The translations under genes and the position numbers were made by a program. From the NCBI RefSeq assembly GCF_016863495.1, contig NZ_BOOZ01000025.1, positions 1-64,000 on the forward strand: a DNA stretch of 64,000 nt. Direction: 5' to 3'. The notes under the pieces are model-generated. The model saw only the letters and a program-made list of their open reading frames with translations, did not search any database and was not told the DNA's origin. This document shows positions 1 through 10,482 of the stretch, one piece after another. Position 1 is the stretch's first letter; every line of letters begins with the position of its first letter. Source of the stretch: Micromonospora andamanensis. GTDB taxonomy: Bacteria > Actinomycetota > Actinomycetes > Mycobacteriales > Micromonosporaceae.

Positions 1-214
1 TCAGGTTCCCCTTTCCACGCTTTGCTCTGCTTCAACCAACGCAATAGCGACTGAGCTGGGCCTCCTCATGCTGACGAAGCCAGCTCGGCTCGACAGTCGG
101 CTACGTAGTGCAACCGTTGCGTGGGTTGAAGCAGAGCAAAGCAGGCGGGGTGGTGGGCGGGTGGGCAGGAGGTGGGTACGGATCGTGACGGCCATTACGA
201 CTGAGGATGCCTGC
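1..214. other. gene-free left edge with long inverted repeat
   Basis: I see no convincing gene here. The short reading frames have no ribosome binding site, no recognisable domain and overlap on both strands. The main content is a 26-bp inverted repeat (listed separately) whose loop also contains smaller pairing segments (GAGCTGG with CCAGCTC), so single-stranded DNA or RNA could fold into one long hairpin. Base composition is less GC-rich than in the neighbouring genes. It may be the edge of a mobile or repetitive element. Confidence 0.5.
19..142. repeat. 26-bp imperfect inverted repeat around a 72-nt loop
   Basis: Positions 19-44 and 117-142 are reverse complements with one mismatch. The right arm starts TTGCGTGGGTTGAAGCAG. 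The loop holds a second pair, GAGCTGG (53-59) against CCAGCTC, so the whole segment could form a branched hairpin. It is too long and too widely spaced for an ordinary terminator. A MITE-like or REP-like element is possible, but no target duplication was identified. Confidence 0.65.
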
Positions 215-253
215 CGCGCTCCCTGGCCGGCTCGCAGCCGGCCAGGGAGCGCG
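215..253 (-). terminator. strong hairpin terminator after aceB
   Basis: This is a perfect 18-bp stem, 215-232 with 236-253, and a CGC loop. It lies 9 bases beyond the aceB stop codon. There is no U-tract, as is common for actinomycete hairpin terminators. It probably ends the aceA-aceB transcript. Confidence 0.8.
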
Positions 254-261
254 ACCAGGAC

Positions 262-1868
262 CTAGGCAGCCGCCAGGGCCGGCTCCCGGGTGGGCCGCAG
301 GTGCCGGGCGTACGCGCTGGTGGTAAAGAACGACGGCAGGTCCTCGCCGAGCGCGGTCTCCTCGACGATCCGGGCGGCCTGCTCGGCGCGTTCCCGCTCG
401 GTCTCCCCGCGCCCCTCGGTCACCGCTGCCAGTTCCTCGGCGAGCATCGAGCGGACCAGTTCCTCGGTCACCGATCCCCCGCCGGCCAGCGGCGTGCCGT
501 GGTGCAGCCACTGCCACAGCTGGCAGCGGGCGATCTCGGCGGTGGCGGCGTCCTCCATCAGGTTCCACAGCGCCACCGCGCCCGTACCGCCGAGCCAGGC
601 GTCGATGTAGCGCAACGCCACCGCCACGTTGGCCCGCACCCCCGCCTCGGTGACCTGGCCCGGGGTCTTGTCCACCGAGAGCAGCTCGGCGGCGGTGACC
701 GTCACCTCGTCGCGGCGTCGGTCGAGCTGGTTTGGACGCTCGCCCAGCACCGCGTCGAAGACCTCCCGGCAGGTCGCCACCAGGCCGGGGTGGGCGACCC
801 AGGAGCCGTCGAAGCCGTCGCCGGCCTCGCGCTGCTTGTCCGCCCGCACCTTGCTCAACGCCACCTCGTTGACCTGCGGATCACGCGCCGGGACGAAGGC
901 GGCCATCCCGCCGATCGCGTGCGCCCCGCGCCGGTGGCAGGTCCGCACCAGCAGCTCGGTGTACGCCCGCATGAACGGCACAGTCATCGTCACCTCGGCG
1001 CGGTCCGGCAGGACGAAGTCCGGCCACTGACCGAAGTTCTTGATGACGCTGAAGATGTAGTCCCACCGGCCGGCGTTCAGGCCCGCCGAGTGCTCGCGCA
1101 GCTCGTAGAGGATCTCCTCCATCTCGAACGCGGCGGTGATCGTCTCGATGAGCGTGGTCGCCCGGATGGTGCCCTGTGGCAGGCCCAGGTAACGCTGGGC
1201 GAAGACGAAGACGTCATTCCACAACCGCGCCTCGCGGTGGCCCTCCAGCTTCGGCAGGTAGAAGTACGGACCCTTGCCGGCGTCGAGCTGCCGCCGGGCG
1301 CAGTGGAACAGGTACAGCCCGAAGTCGACGAGGCTGGCCGAGATCGGCCGCCCGTCCACCACGATGCCCTTCTCCACCAGGTGCCAGCCGCGCGGCCGGA
1401 CCACGATCGTGGCCAGGTCGTCGCCGAGCGCGTACCGCTTGCCCCGGGCGTCGGTGAAGTCGATCCGGCGGTCCAGGGCGTCGATCAGGTTGAGCTGACC
1501 ACCGATGACGTTCTGCCAGGTCGGCGCGGTGGCGTCCTCGAAGTCGGCGAGCCACACCTTGGCGCCGGAGTTCAACGCGTTGATCGTCATCTTGCGGTCC
1601 GGCGGTCCGGTGATCTCGACCCGCCGGTCCTCCAGGCCGGGTGCGGGCGCGGCCACCTGCCAGGTCGGATCGTCGCGGACCGCTGCGGTCTCCGGCAGGA
1701 AGTCGGGCAGCTGACCGGTGGCGTAGCGGTCGCGGCGGGCGCGGCGGGTGTCCAGCAGAGCCACCCGGCGGGCGGCGAACTCGCTGTCCAGCGCGACCAG
1801 GAACGCCAGTGCCTCGGGCGTGAGGACCTCGTCGAAGCGTTCGGCCATCGGGCCGATGATCTCGTGTC

Positions 1869-1872
<4 letters not shown>
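262..1872 (-). CDS. aceB: malate synthase A
   Basis: This enzyme condenses glyoxylate with acetyl-CoA to give malate, the second step of the cytoplasmic glyoxylate shunt. The 536 residues match the usual length of the A-type enzyme. Family features include ITGPPDRKMTINALNSG, the acidic segment ADFEDATAPTW, RATTLIETITAAFEMEEIL in the TIM barrel, and a C-terminal domain with LMEDAATAEI. The ATG overlaps the aceA stop codon as ATGA, so the two are probably translationally coupled. A strong hairpin follows the TAG stop. The pairing with isocitrate lyase and the divergent RamB-type regulator makes the assignment secure. Confidence 0.96.
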
Positions 1873-3140
<1,268 letters not shown>

Positions 3141-3166
3141 CGTCGCTCATTCCCTTCGAATTCCGT

Positions 3167-3181
3167 CGTCACCTGGTGACG
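3167..3181. promoter_or_regulatory. palindrome in the aceA leader
   Basis: CGTCACC-t-GGTGACG has 7-bp perfect arms around one central base and lies 27 to 41 bases upstream of the aceA ATG. The half-sites run opposite to the TGTGA-N6-TCACA order of GlxR/CRP sites. It is more likely an operator for another regulator, and the protein is unknown. Confidence 0.5.
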
Positions 3182-3284
3182 CTGCGCGAGACGCCGGCCG
3201 CCGGGTGTGCAGCCACGGTCACACGGCATACCGGAGATGGTCGAGAGACGGAAAAAGCCAATTATTGAAAAGTCAACACGCGAT

Positions 3285-3295
3285 TTTGCAAAGTT
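3285..3295 (-). promoter_or_regulatory. RamB-type operator between aceA and ramB
   Basis: On the minus strand this reads AACTTTGCAAA, identical to the core of the corynebacterial RamB motif. It sits in the divergent aceA/ramB intergenic region, where RamB represses aceA and itself in Corynebacterium. It directly abuts a possible GTG start at 3296, which argues for a later ramB start (3356). Confidence 0.7.
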
Positions 3296-3355
3296 GTGAA
3301 AGCGCCTATTCGCAGCGGTGCTAATGTGGCCGGACCAGAACGCCGGACCAGGGAG

Positions 3356-4750
3356 GTGAGGGCCGTCGCCAGGACGTTCGCCGGGGCCCGGCTGCGCCGG
3401 ATGCGCGAGGAGCGTGGGCTCAGCCAGACGGAACTGGCCCGGCATCTCAGCATTTCCCCGAGCTATCTCAACCAGATCGAGCACGACAGCCGACCACTTA
3501 CCGTTCCGGTGCTGTTACGCATCACCGAGCTGTTCGGCGTCGACCCGACGGTGTTCGCCGCGCACGACACCCCCCGGCTGGTCGCCGGGCTGCGCGAGGC
3601 GCTGCCGGGACGCGCCGGGCTTACCGAACTCACCGAACTGGCCACCCGGCTGCCGGAGGTCGCCGCGGCGGTCATCGAGCTGCACCGCCGCTACCAGCAG
3701 GCCGACGAGCAGCTCGCCGAGCTGGTCGGTGACCGGGAGCGGATCGGTCGCAGCCCGCACGACCAGGTAACTGAGTTCTTCTACCGGCGGCAGAACTACG
3801 TACCGGACCTCGACGAGGAGGCCGAGCGGCTGGCCGGACGGATGGCGCTGCGTCGCGGCGAGGTCCGCGCCCTGCTGCGCGACAGGTTGGCGCAGCGGCA
3901 CGGCGTCCACGTCACCCGCGAGGACGCCGCCGCACTCGGTGGTGAACTGCACCGGTACCGCCCGCAGACCCGCACCCTGCACCTGTCCACGTCGCTGCGC
4001 GCCGGGCAGGAGGCGATGCGGATGGCGGCGCAGATCGCGCTGCTGGAGTTCGCCGACGTCATCGACGAGATCGTCGAGTCGGAGGAGTTCGACGACGCGC
4101 AGACCCAGATCCTCACCCGGGTCGGCCTGGCCAACTACTTCGCGGCGGCGCTGATCCTGCCGTACGAACACTTCCTGGCCGCCGCCGAGCAGCGTCGTTA
4201 CGACATCGACCTGCTCACCCAGCACTACGCGATGGGCTGGGAGACGGTCTGCCACCGGCTCAGCACCCTGCAGCGACCCCGGGCGCGGGGCGTGCCGTTC
4301 TCCTTCGTCCGGGTCGACCGGGCCGGCAACATGTCGAAGCGCCAGTCGGCCACCGGCTTCCCGTTCTCCCGCACCGGCGGTACCTGTCCGCTGTGGACGG
4401 TGTACGAGGCGTTCGGGGCGCCGGGGCGGGTGGTCACCCAGGTCGCCGCCATGCCGGACGGGCAGCGCTACCTGTGGATCGCCCGCACCATCACCCGGCA
4501 CCACGGCGGCTACGGCCAACCCGGCAAGGTGTACGCCATCGGGCTGGGCTGCGAGGTGCGGCACGCCAGCCGGCTCGTCTACTCCACCGGAATGGACCTG
4601 CACGCGGCCGAGGCGGCGACCCCGATCGGGCCCGGCTGCAAGACCTGCGAGCGAATGACCTGCCCACAGCGGGCCGCCCCACCGATCAGCCGGCAGCTGG
4701 ACGTGGACGAGAACCGCAGCACCTTCATCCCGTACCCGCTGCGAACCTGA
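3356..4750 (+). CDS. ramB: RamB-like XRE regulator of acetate metabolism
   Basis: This is a transcription factor of the short-chain fatty acyl / RamB family, which represses glyoxylate-shunt and acetate genes. Residues about 5-60 form an XRE helix-turn-helix (LSQTELARHL, SPSYLNQIEHDSRPLT). The rest is the family ligand domain ending in a cysteine cluster (GCKTCERMTC). From GTG 3356 it has 464 residues, close to known RamB proteins. In-frame GTG codons at 3296 and 3326 are alternatives, but the RamB box abuts 3296. The start at 3356 overlaps GGGAGG, so the exact start is uncertain. A TTA leucine codon at 3515-3517 is rare in such GC-rich genomes and may make translation depend on a bldA-type tRNA. 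Confidence 0.88.
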   Translation: MRAVARTFAGARLRRMREERGLSQTELARHLSISPSYLNQIEHDSRPLTVPVLLRITELFGVDPTVFAAHDTPRLVAGLREALPGRAGLTELTELATRLPEVAAAVIELHRRYQQADEQLAELVGDRERIGRSPHDQVTEFFYRRQNYVPDLDEEAERLAGRMALRRGEVRALLRDRLAQRHGVHVTREDAAALGGELHRYRPQTRTLHLSTSLRAGQEAMRMAAQIALLEFADVIDEIVESEEFDDAQTQILTRVGLANYFAAALILPYEHFLAAAEQRRYDIDLLTQHYAMGWETVCHRLSTLQRPRARGVPFSFVRVDRAGNMSKRQSATGFPFSRTGGTCPLWTVYEAFGAPGRVVTQVAAMPDGQRYLWIARTITRHHGGYGQPGKVYAIGLGCEVRHASRLVYSTGMDLHAAEAATPIGPGCKTCERMTCPQRAAPPISRQLDVDENRSTFIPYPLRT

Positions 4751-4808
4751 CCTCCGTCCCGCCGGTACGGATACACTTTCAGCCCCTCCGCGAGCCCAGG
4801 GCTGGTGC

Positions 4809-5660
4809 ATGGTTTCTCGTCCGATCCGCGTCCCCCGTTCGCTGCTTGCCGCCGCCGTCGCTCTGGTCTCGGTCGCCGCGTCGCTTGTCGGCTGCTCGGT
4901 CGTCGAACCGGCCGCTCCCGCGCCGCTGCGGGTGCTCCAACTGAACCTGTGCAACAGCGGCATGGCCACCGGCTGCTACACCGGTCGATCGGTGGCCCGG
5001 GCCGCCCAGGTGATCCGGGCCGAGGCCCCCGACATCGTCACCCTCAACGAGATCTGCTCCGGCGACGTGGACATGCTGGAGCGGGCGATGACCGACGTGC
5101 ACGACGGCACTGTGGCGGCGGCCTTCCAACCCGCGCGCAACGGCCGTACCGGCGAACCGTACCGCTGCGTCAACGGCCAGCAGTACGGCGTCGGGGTGCT
5201 GACGCACATCCCGGCACCCGCCGCCGACCACGAGGTGCACGCCGGGATCTACCCGGCCCAGGACCCGGCCGACCCCGAGCAGCGGGCCTGGCTCTGCGTG
5301 GAAGCCAGCACCCTCTTCCTCGCCTGCACCACGCACCTGGCGTACACCAGCTCGACCCTGGCGCTCGCCCAGTGCGCACACCTGGTCGGCACGGCCATCC
5401 CGCAACTGCACGCCGACGGTCGCTACCGCCCCACAGTGGTCAGCGGCGACCTCAACCTGCGCCACGGCGGCACGCCAGACGTGCGGTCCTGCGTGCCGGC
5501 GGACTACCGCCACCGGCACGACGGCGGGGTGCAGCAGTTCATGGCCACGGCGGACCTGCGGATCGACGCCACCAGGTCGGTGAGCATGGAACGGACCACC
5601 GACCACGCGGCCTTCCTGGTGACGCTCACGCTGCCCGGTCAGGGCGACCCCGCGCACTGA
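4809..5660 (+). CDS. endonuclease/exonuclease/phosphatase family lipoprotein
   Basis: The 283-residue protein has a lipoprotein signal: basic N-terminus, hydrophobic segment and lipobox LVGC with Cys29. It should be anchored outside the membrane. The mature part has the EEP fold motifs in order: LQLNLCN near residue 42, LNEIC with the metal-binding Glu, VSGDLN, and TDHAAFLV with the catalytic His near the C-terminus. Such enzymes hydrolyse phosphodiesters (DNase or sphingomyelinase-like activity), and the substrate cannot be read from sequence. Several cysteines suggest disulfides. The gene stands alone and converges with the DUF4253 gene 10 bases downstream. Confidence 0.82.
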   Translation: MVSRPIRVPRSLLAAAVALVSVAASLVGCSVVEPAAPAPLRVLQLNLCNSGMATGCYTGRSVARAAQVIRAEAPDIVTLNEICSGDVDMLERAMTDVHDGTVAAAFQPARNGRTGEPYRCVNGQQYGVGVLTHIPAPAADHEVHAGIYPAQDPADPEQRAWLCVEASTLFLACTTHLAYTSSTLALAQCAHLVGTAIPQLHADGRYRPTVVSGDLNLRHGGTPDVRSCVPADYRHRHDGGVQQFMATADLRIDATRSVSMERTTDHAAFLVTLTLPGQGDPAH

Positions 5661-5670
5661 GGGGCGTTTG

Positions 5671-6507
5671 TCAGTCCCACCAGAACGCCCAGGTCGGCGC
5701 GTCGACGATCCGTTCGGCGTAGGCGGCGAGGGTGCACGGCCGCTGCCCCTGCCACACGTTGTCGGGGCAGAAGGCGAAGTGCTCGGCGGCCACCCGCAAC
5801 GCCTCGCCGGTTTCCTCCGGGGGCGCGGCGACGCTCAGATACAGCTCGGCGAACCCGACCCCGATCACCCGGACCCCGAACCGGTCCTCCCAGCTGCGCA
5901 GCACGGCCGACAGCCGCCCGGGATCGTTCGTGTGGTTGACCGCACCCTGCCAGCCCAGGACGGCCAGGGCGTCGCTGCCCCGCTCGGCGGGGACCAGCCC
6001 GAGGCGCATCGCCGGTTGGGCCAGCGAGAGCTGCTCGGCCCAGTGGTCCGCGTGCCGCTCCGGCGTCGTCCACGGCTCGCCGGGCGGTGCCAGCCCCGGC
6101 CAGTCCCGCCCGTACGGGGCGGTCACGGCGGCCCGCCGGTCGTTGGACAGCTGGTCGTCGCCGTCGTAGGGGGCGGTCTGGCCAGCCCACCAGCCGGCCA
6201 GCAGTCGCTCCGGATCGTGCTCGGTGGGCGACGACACCCGGTCGGGCCAGAACTCGCCATCGTCCCATGGACGGGTCGGCGCACCGTCGTAGCCGTCGAG
6301 CAGCAACGGCCACAAGCCCGACTGCGGGTGCGCCGCGTGCAACCGCGACCAGAGACCGGCCGGGGCCGGGTCGTCACTGAGCCACAGCGTGGGCCGATCG
6401 GCGTCGCCCTCGTCGCCGCGTACCGTCCGGCCGGGCGGGAGCGGCTCGGTCAGCGCCCGAGGGCGCGCCGTGGCATCCACGAACAATTCCGACAGCTCCG
6501 CCGGCAT
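5671..6507 (-). CDS. DUF4253 domain protein
   Basis: The C-terminal half resembles DUF4253: RFGVRVIGVGFAELYLSV, then AEHFAFCPDNVWQG and a terminal tryptophan-rich APTWAFWWD. Its function is unknown. I start it at ATG 6507 (278 residues); GTG 6528 is an equal alternative, and the reading frame stays open further upstream into the trkA region but without family similarity. No signal peptide or membrane segment is seen. It converges with the upstream lipoprotein gene, and I infer no pathway. Confidence 0.75.
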   Translation of the reverse strand: MPAELSELFVDATARPRALTEPLPPGRTVRGDEGDADRPTLWLSDDPAPAGLWSRLHAAHPQSGLWPLLLDGYDGAPTRPWDDGEFWPDRVSSPTEHDPERLLAGWWAGQTAPYDGDDQLSNDRRAAVTAPYGRDWPGLAPPGEPWTTPERHADHWAEQLSLAQPAMRLGLVPAERGSDALAVLGWQGAVNHTNDPGRLSAVLRSWEDRFGVRVIGVGFAELYLSVAAPPEETGEALRVAAEHFAFCPDNVWQGQRPCTLAAYAERIVDAPTWAFWWD

Positions 6508-6635
6508 CTCGTTCAGCTGTGAGGTCACGACGCGTGAGGATAGTGGCCGCGTCCGACAACCCACGGCGACAAGCCGGTCGTGTCGCCGGGTCCTGGCCGG
6601 CCGAGGAGCCGGGCCGCGTGGTCGGCGCACAGCGC

Positions 6636-7316
6636 TTACTCGGCGGCAGCGAATCGTTCTACGTTGTCGACCGGACCGACGACCAGGATCAGATCGCCGT
6701 AGGCCAGCACGGTGTCCGGGGTCGCGTGGGTGAAGCCGGGATGACGGCCACCGATGGCGACCTCCGGCTTCACCGCCACCACTGTCACCCCCCACCGACT
6801 GCGGAGGCGCGACTCGCGAAGCGGCATGCCGACCACGTCGCGCGGGGGCTTGGTCTTGATGACCGCGAAGTCCGCGTCCACCTCGACGTAGTCGAGGATG
6901 CGGCCGGTGAGCAGGTGGGCAGTGCGTTCACCCATGTCGTGCTCCGGCGCGATGACGTGGTGGGCGCCGACGCGAGTCAGGATGTTGCGGTGCTGCCCGC
7001 TCACGGCTTTGGCCCAGATGTCGGGGATGCCGAGCTCCGAGAGCAGACTGGTGGTCAGGATGCTGGCCTGGATGTCCGTGCCGATCGCCACGACCGCCCG
7101 GTGGAAGTCGCCGACACCTAGTTGCCGCAACGCCTCGATGTCGGTCGAGTCCGCGGTGATCACGTGCGGAAGTTGCCCGACGAGACTCTGCACGGTCTTC
7201 GGCTGACTGTCGATGCCGAGCACCTCCGTGCCTCGCTTGGCCAGTTCAAGAGCCAGGGCGCTGCCGAAACGGCCCAGGCCGATCACGACGACCGGCTCGT
7301 TACGGATGTCAGCCAA
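6636..7316 (-). CDS. ktrA: TrkA/KtrA-type potassium uptake regulatory subunit
   Basis: This cytoplasmic subunit gates a Ktr/Trk potassium channel-transporter. The 226 residues contain an N-terminal RCK domain with the Rossmann motif GLGRFGSALALELAKRG (13-29), which binds NAD(H)/nucleotide, and a C-terminal TrkA_C domain (VVGMPLRESRLRSRWGVTVV). The start is a TTG codon, supported by GAGGAGAGG about 10 bases upstream, and it overlaps the end of ktrB by 8 bases. Order and overlap indicate a ktrB-ktrA operon, and the membrane partner is the frameshifted gene upstream. Confidence 0.92.
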   Translation of the reverse strand: MADIRNEPVVVIGLGRFGSALALELAKRGTEVLGIDSQPKTVQSLVGQLPHVITADSTDIEALRQLGVGDFHRAVVAIGTDIQASILTTSLLSELGIPDIWAKAVSGQHRNILTRVGAHHVIAPEHDMGERTAHLLTGRILDYVEVDADFAVIKTKPPRDVVGMPLRESRLRSRWGVTVVAVKPEVAIGGRHPGFTHATPDTVLAYGDLILVVGPVDNVERFAAAE

Positions 7317-8675
7317 CGATCGTCCTCTCCTCTGGTAGTTCGAAACGCCGGTTGCGCTCGCGCAGCGCCAGCGCAGATGCGAGGGTGAGCGGTCCGATCC
7401 TGCCCGCGAACATCAGCAGCACGAGCAGGACATTGGCCTGTGGTGGCAGGTCACCTGTGATGCCGGTGGACAGGCCGACGGTACCGAAGGCGGAGATCAC
7501 CTCAAACAGGACCGCGTCGAGCCGGTGCGGGGTGATCGCCAGGAGGATGAAGGTGGCCACAGCCACCGCACCGGCGCTGAGCAGGACGATCGCGAGGGCC
7601 TGGCGTTGGTTGCTAGCGGGGATCCGGCGATGACCGACGTTGACCTGGGTCTCGCCGCGCATCTCGGACCACAGCACGAACGCGAGCAGCCCGAAGGTGG
7701 TGATCTTGATACCGCCGGCCGTGCCCGCGCTGCCGCCACCGATGAACATCAGCACGTCGCTGGCGAGCAGACTTTCCGGCCGCATCGCCCCGATGTCGAC
7801 GCTGTTGAAACCGGCGGTACGGGTCATCGCGGAGGCGAAGAACCCAGCCAGCAGTTTCTGGGGTCGTTCAGCGGGCCGAACGTGCCCGGGTTCGAGTACT
7901 CGGCGAGGGTGAACACCACGGTGCCGAGGGCCAGCAACGCGACGGTGAGCGTGACGGTTATCCGGGTCGTCACCGACCAGTACGAAGGGTGGCGCCAGGA
8001 GCGGGCCAGTTCGAAGACGACCGGGAATCCCAGCCCACCGAGGATGACGGCCGCCGTGACGGTCAGGGTGATCCAGGGGTCGGCCACGTAACCCATCAGG
8101 CTGTCGGCGTAGGTGGAGAAGCCGGCGTTGTTGAACGCGGAGATCGCGTGGAAGACGCCCTCGTAGAGCGCCGTACCGAACGGACGCTCGTACGCGGTGG
8201 CGAAACGGATCGTGAGCAGCGTGGCGACGACAACCTCGCTGACCAGGCTGAACACGACGATGCGGCGCACCACGCCGCGTACGTCACCCAGGTTGAGGCT
8301 CTTGGTCTCCGCTTGAGCGAGAAAACGGGCACGCAGCCCGAGCCGGCGTGACAGCAGCACGGTGAACAACGTGGCCAGGGTCATGATCCCAAGCCCGCCG
8401 ATCTGAATGAGCAGCAGGATGACCGCCTGCCCGAAGCCGGACCAGTAGCTGCCGGTGTCGACGGTGACCAGGCCGGTGACGCACACCGCCGAGGTGGCGG
8501 TGAAAAGGGCGTCCACCAACCCGGTGCGGTGTCCGGATCGGGTCGCCCACGGTAGGGACAGCAGGCCGGTGCCCACCGCGATCGCCACGGCGAACCCGAC
8601 GGCGATCATCTGTGCCGGATGCCGGAACCGGTCACCCCGTCGCTGCCAGGCGGGTCGCCGGGTCACGAACCGCAT
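7309..8675 (-). pseudogene. ktrB: KtrB/TrkH-family potassium channel subunit, frameshifted
   Basis: The two halves of one TrkH/KtrB protein lie in different frames. The N-terminal part (from ATG 8675) has the first three pore repeats (TSAVCVTGLVTVDTGSYW, SAFNNAGFS) and runs to LAEYSNPGTFGPLNDP. The C-terminal part resumes as ASAMTRTAGFNSVDIG with IGGGSAGTAGGIKITT and FGTVGLSTG. Restoring one G to the four-G run at 7860-7863 joins them seamlessly. The breakpoint falls just before the third selectivity loop. This is either a sequencing or assembly error, a real loss of function, or less likely phase variation in a short homopolymer. The intact ktrA and perfect coding on both sides favour an error or a very recent mutation. 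Confidence 0.85.
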
Positions 8676-8900
8676 GACTGGCCGCCCACCACGCCGAAGG
8701 CCGGTCCCGACGATGAATCCGGGTTGCAAAGGACCCGCCCGACGGACCGGTCCACCGGTCGCCGCTGGTCAGCAGCGATCACCACACGGCGCATCTTCGC
8801 ACGGCCGGGCACCCGGACGCCTGGACGGGCGGACGGAGGCGATCTGACGACGCCCGTCCGGCCGGGACAGCGCGTCGCTGTGCCGGTGCGGTGAGGACCA

Positions 8901-9332
8901 CTACTCGGCGAGGATCTGCTCGCGGAGAATCTCGGCGTGTCCGCAGTGCTGGGCGAGTTCGCGCAGCACATGCAGGTAGACCCAGCGCAGCGGCAACGGT
9001 CCGCGACGGTTGCCGGGCAACAGGTCGTCCAGGTCGAGAGCCGCGGTGGCGCGGCGGGCGGCGGCGCAGGCTTCCCGGTGTGCCCGCCGTACGCCGTCGA
9101 TGGTGTCCGAGTCGTCGAGCACGAACGACTCGTCAGGCGTCGCGGGGATGCCGATGTCGGCGCGCGACCGGCCGGTGACCGCCTCGTCGAACCAGACCTT
9201 CTCCACGAACGTGGCGTGCTTCACCAGCCCCAGCAGGGTGGTCCGGGACGGCACCAACGACCGACGCGCCTGCTCCTCGGTCAGACCGTCCAGGCAGCTG
9301 CTGAGCATCGCGCGGTGCTGATCGGTGGACAC
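8901..9332 (-). CDS. DinB / DUF664-like protein
   Basis: A small protein of the DinB/mycothiol-dependent maleylpyruvate isomerase-like superfamily. Visible features are LDGLTEEQARRSLVPSRTTL, LGLVKHATFVEKVWF with the first His, and RELAQHCGHAEILREQI with two His residues typical of the metal site of the four-helix bundle. From GTG 9332 it has 143 residues, a little short at the N-terminus for the family. An in-frame start exists upstream at 9389, but it would run into the divergent sigma factor. Thiol-dependent transferase chemistry is only inferred from the family. Confidence 0.75.
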   Translation of the reverse strand: MSTDQHRAMLSSCLDGLTEEQARRSLVPSRTTLLGLVKHATFVEKVWFDEAVTGRSRADIGIPATPDESFVLDDSDTIDGVRRAHREACAAARRATAALDLDDLLPGNRRGPLPLRWVYLHVLRELAQHCGHAEILREQILAE

Positions 9333-9359
9333 CGCGACAGCATGCCAGCTCTGCCGGCG

Positions 9360-9365
9360 TAGCCT
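9360..9365 (+). promoter_or_regulatory. -10 element of a leaderless sigma factor gene
   Basis: TAGCCT lies 7 bases before the GTG start at 9373, and no ribosome binding site fits between. This suggests a leaderless transcript. Confidence 0.4.
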
Positions 9366-9372
9366 GGCCCCG

Positions 9373-10416
9373 GTGGAGCTGGATCGCACACCGGCGCGAC
9401 GGGCGGATGGGTCGGACGCGGAGCTGCTGGCGGCGGCGCTGGCCGGTGACGGTGTGGCCTTCGGTCGTCTCGTGGGGCCCGTGCGGGACGAGTTGCGGGC
9501 GCACTGCTACCGGATCCTGGGCTCGCTGCACGAGGCGGAGGACGCGGTGCAGGAGACGTTGGATCGGGCCTGGCGTGCGCTGGACCGCCTCGACGACCAC
9601 TCCGGGATCCGGCCCTGGCTGTACCGGATCGCGACGAACCGGGCGTTGACGCTGGCCGCGCGGCGACGCCGCCGTGAACTGCCCGCCGCCCTGCGTCCGG
9701 ACGCGGCTCCGGCGACCGAGGTGGCGTGGTTGCAGCCGTACCCGGATCGGCTGATGGCCTGGGCCGACCACCTGGACCCGGCGGCGCGGGTGATCGCCCG
9801 GGAGAGTGTGGAGCTGGCGTTCGTCGCCGCGTTGCAACACCTGTCGGCCCGGCAACGCGCGGTCCTGCTGCTGCGCGACGTGCTCGACTTCCCGGCCCGC
9901 GAGGTCGCCGACCTGCTGGACACCACTGTCGTGGCGGTCAACAGCGCGTTGCGGCGGGCCCGCGCGGTGCTCGCGGGCCGGCTGCCGGACCGGACTCAGC
10001 AACGGACCCTGGGCACCCTCGGCGACCCGGCGCGGCGGGAGCTGGCCCGCCGGTACGCGGCGGCCTGGGAGGGCGGTGACGTCGAGACCCTGGTGGCGAT
10101 GTTGACCGAGGAGGCGCGGTACTCGATGCCGCCGCAGCGGGCCTGGTACCAGGGCCGTGACGCGATCCGCGGTTTTCTCGTCGAGGCGGTGCTGTCGCAC
10201 CGCTGGCGGTTCCTGCCGGCTCGGGCGAACGGGCAGCTCGCGTTCGGCACGTACCGCTGGGACGACGACCGGGCGAGTTACCTGCCGGCGGGCCTGGACC
10301 TGCTGGCGCTGGACGGTGCCCGGGTCACCGAGGTGGTCTCCTTCCTCGACGCCCCGTTCCCGGCTTTCGGCCTGCCTGACCGACTCGCCGGAGACGAGTT
10401 CGCCGCGCGGCGGTGA
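9373..10416 (+). CDS. ECF sigma factor with SnoaL-like C-terminal domain
   Basis: An RNA polymerase sigma-70 factor of the extracytoplasmic-function type, TIGR02960/SigG-like. Sigma region 2 covers about residues 15-85 (AFGRLVGPVRDELRAHCY, GSLHEAEDAVQETLDRAW), and region 4 covers about 155-210 (LSARQRAVLLLRDVLDF, EVADLLDTTVVAVNSALRRA). A SnoaL/NTF2-like domain follows (about 215-345), which in this subfamily modulates activity and takes the place of an anti-sigma factor. The GTG start is apparently leaderless. A gene for a double SnoaL protein follows 66 bases downstream and may be cotranscribed. Confidence 0.9.
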   Translation: MELDRTPARRADGSDAELLAAALAGDGVAFGRLVGPVRDELRAHCYRILGSLHEAEDAVQETLDRAWRALDRLDDHSGIRPWLYRIATNRALTLAARRRRRELPAALRPDAAPATEVAWLQPYPDRLMAWADHLDPAARVIARESVELAFVAALQHLSARQRAVLLLRDVLDFPAREVADLLDTTVVAVNSALRRARAVLAGRLPDRTQQRTLGTLGDPARRELARRYAAAWEGGDVETLVAMLTEEARYSMPPQRAWYQGRDAIRGFLVEAVLSHRWRFLPARANGQLAFGTYRWDDDRASYLPAGLDLLALDGARVTEVVSFLDAPFPAFGLPDRLAGDEFAARR

Positions 10417-10482
10417 GTTTCCGTTCCGGCCGGGGTTGTAGGTGTGACGGACCCGATCGACGCCGGAAGGACCGAGCCGAGC

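Noticed and set aside
3296..3355. N-terminal extension of RamB from GTG 3296
   Set aside because: This start directly abuts the RamB box and has no ribosome site. The first helix of the family begins after 3356.
7855..7866. Programmed frameshifting in ktrB
   Set aside because: There is no slippery heptamer or clear stimulatory structure, and the family is normally encoded in one frame. A missing G is simpler.
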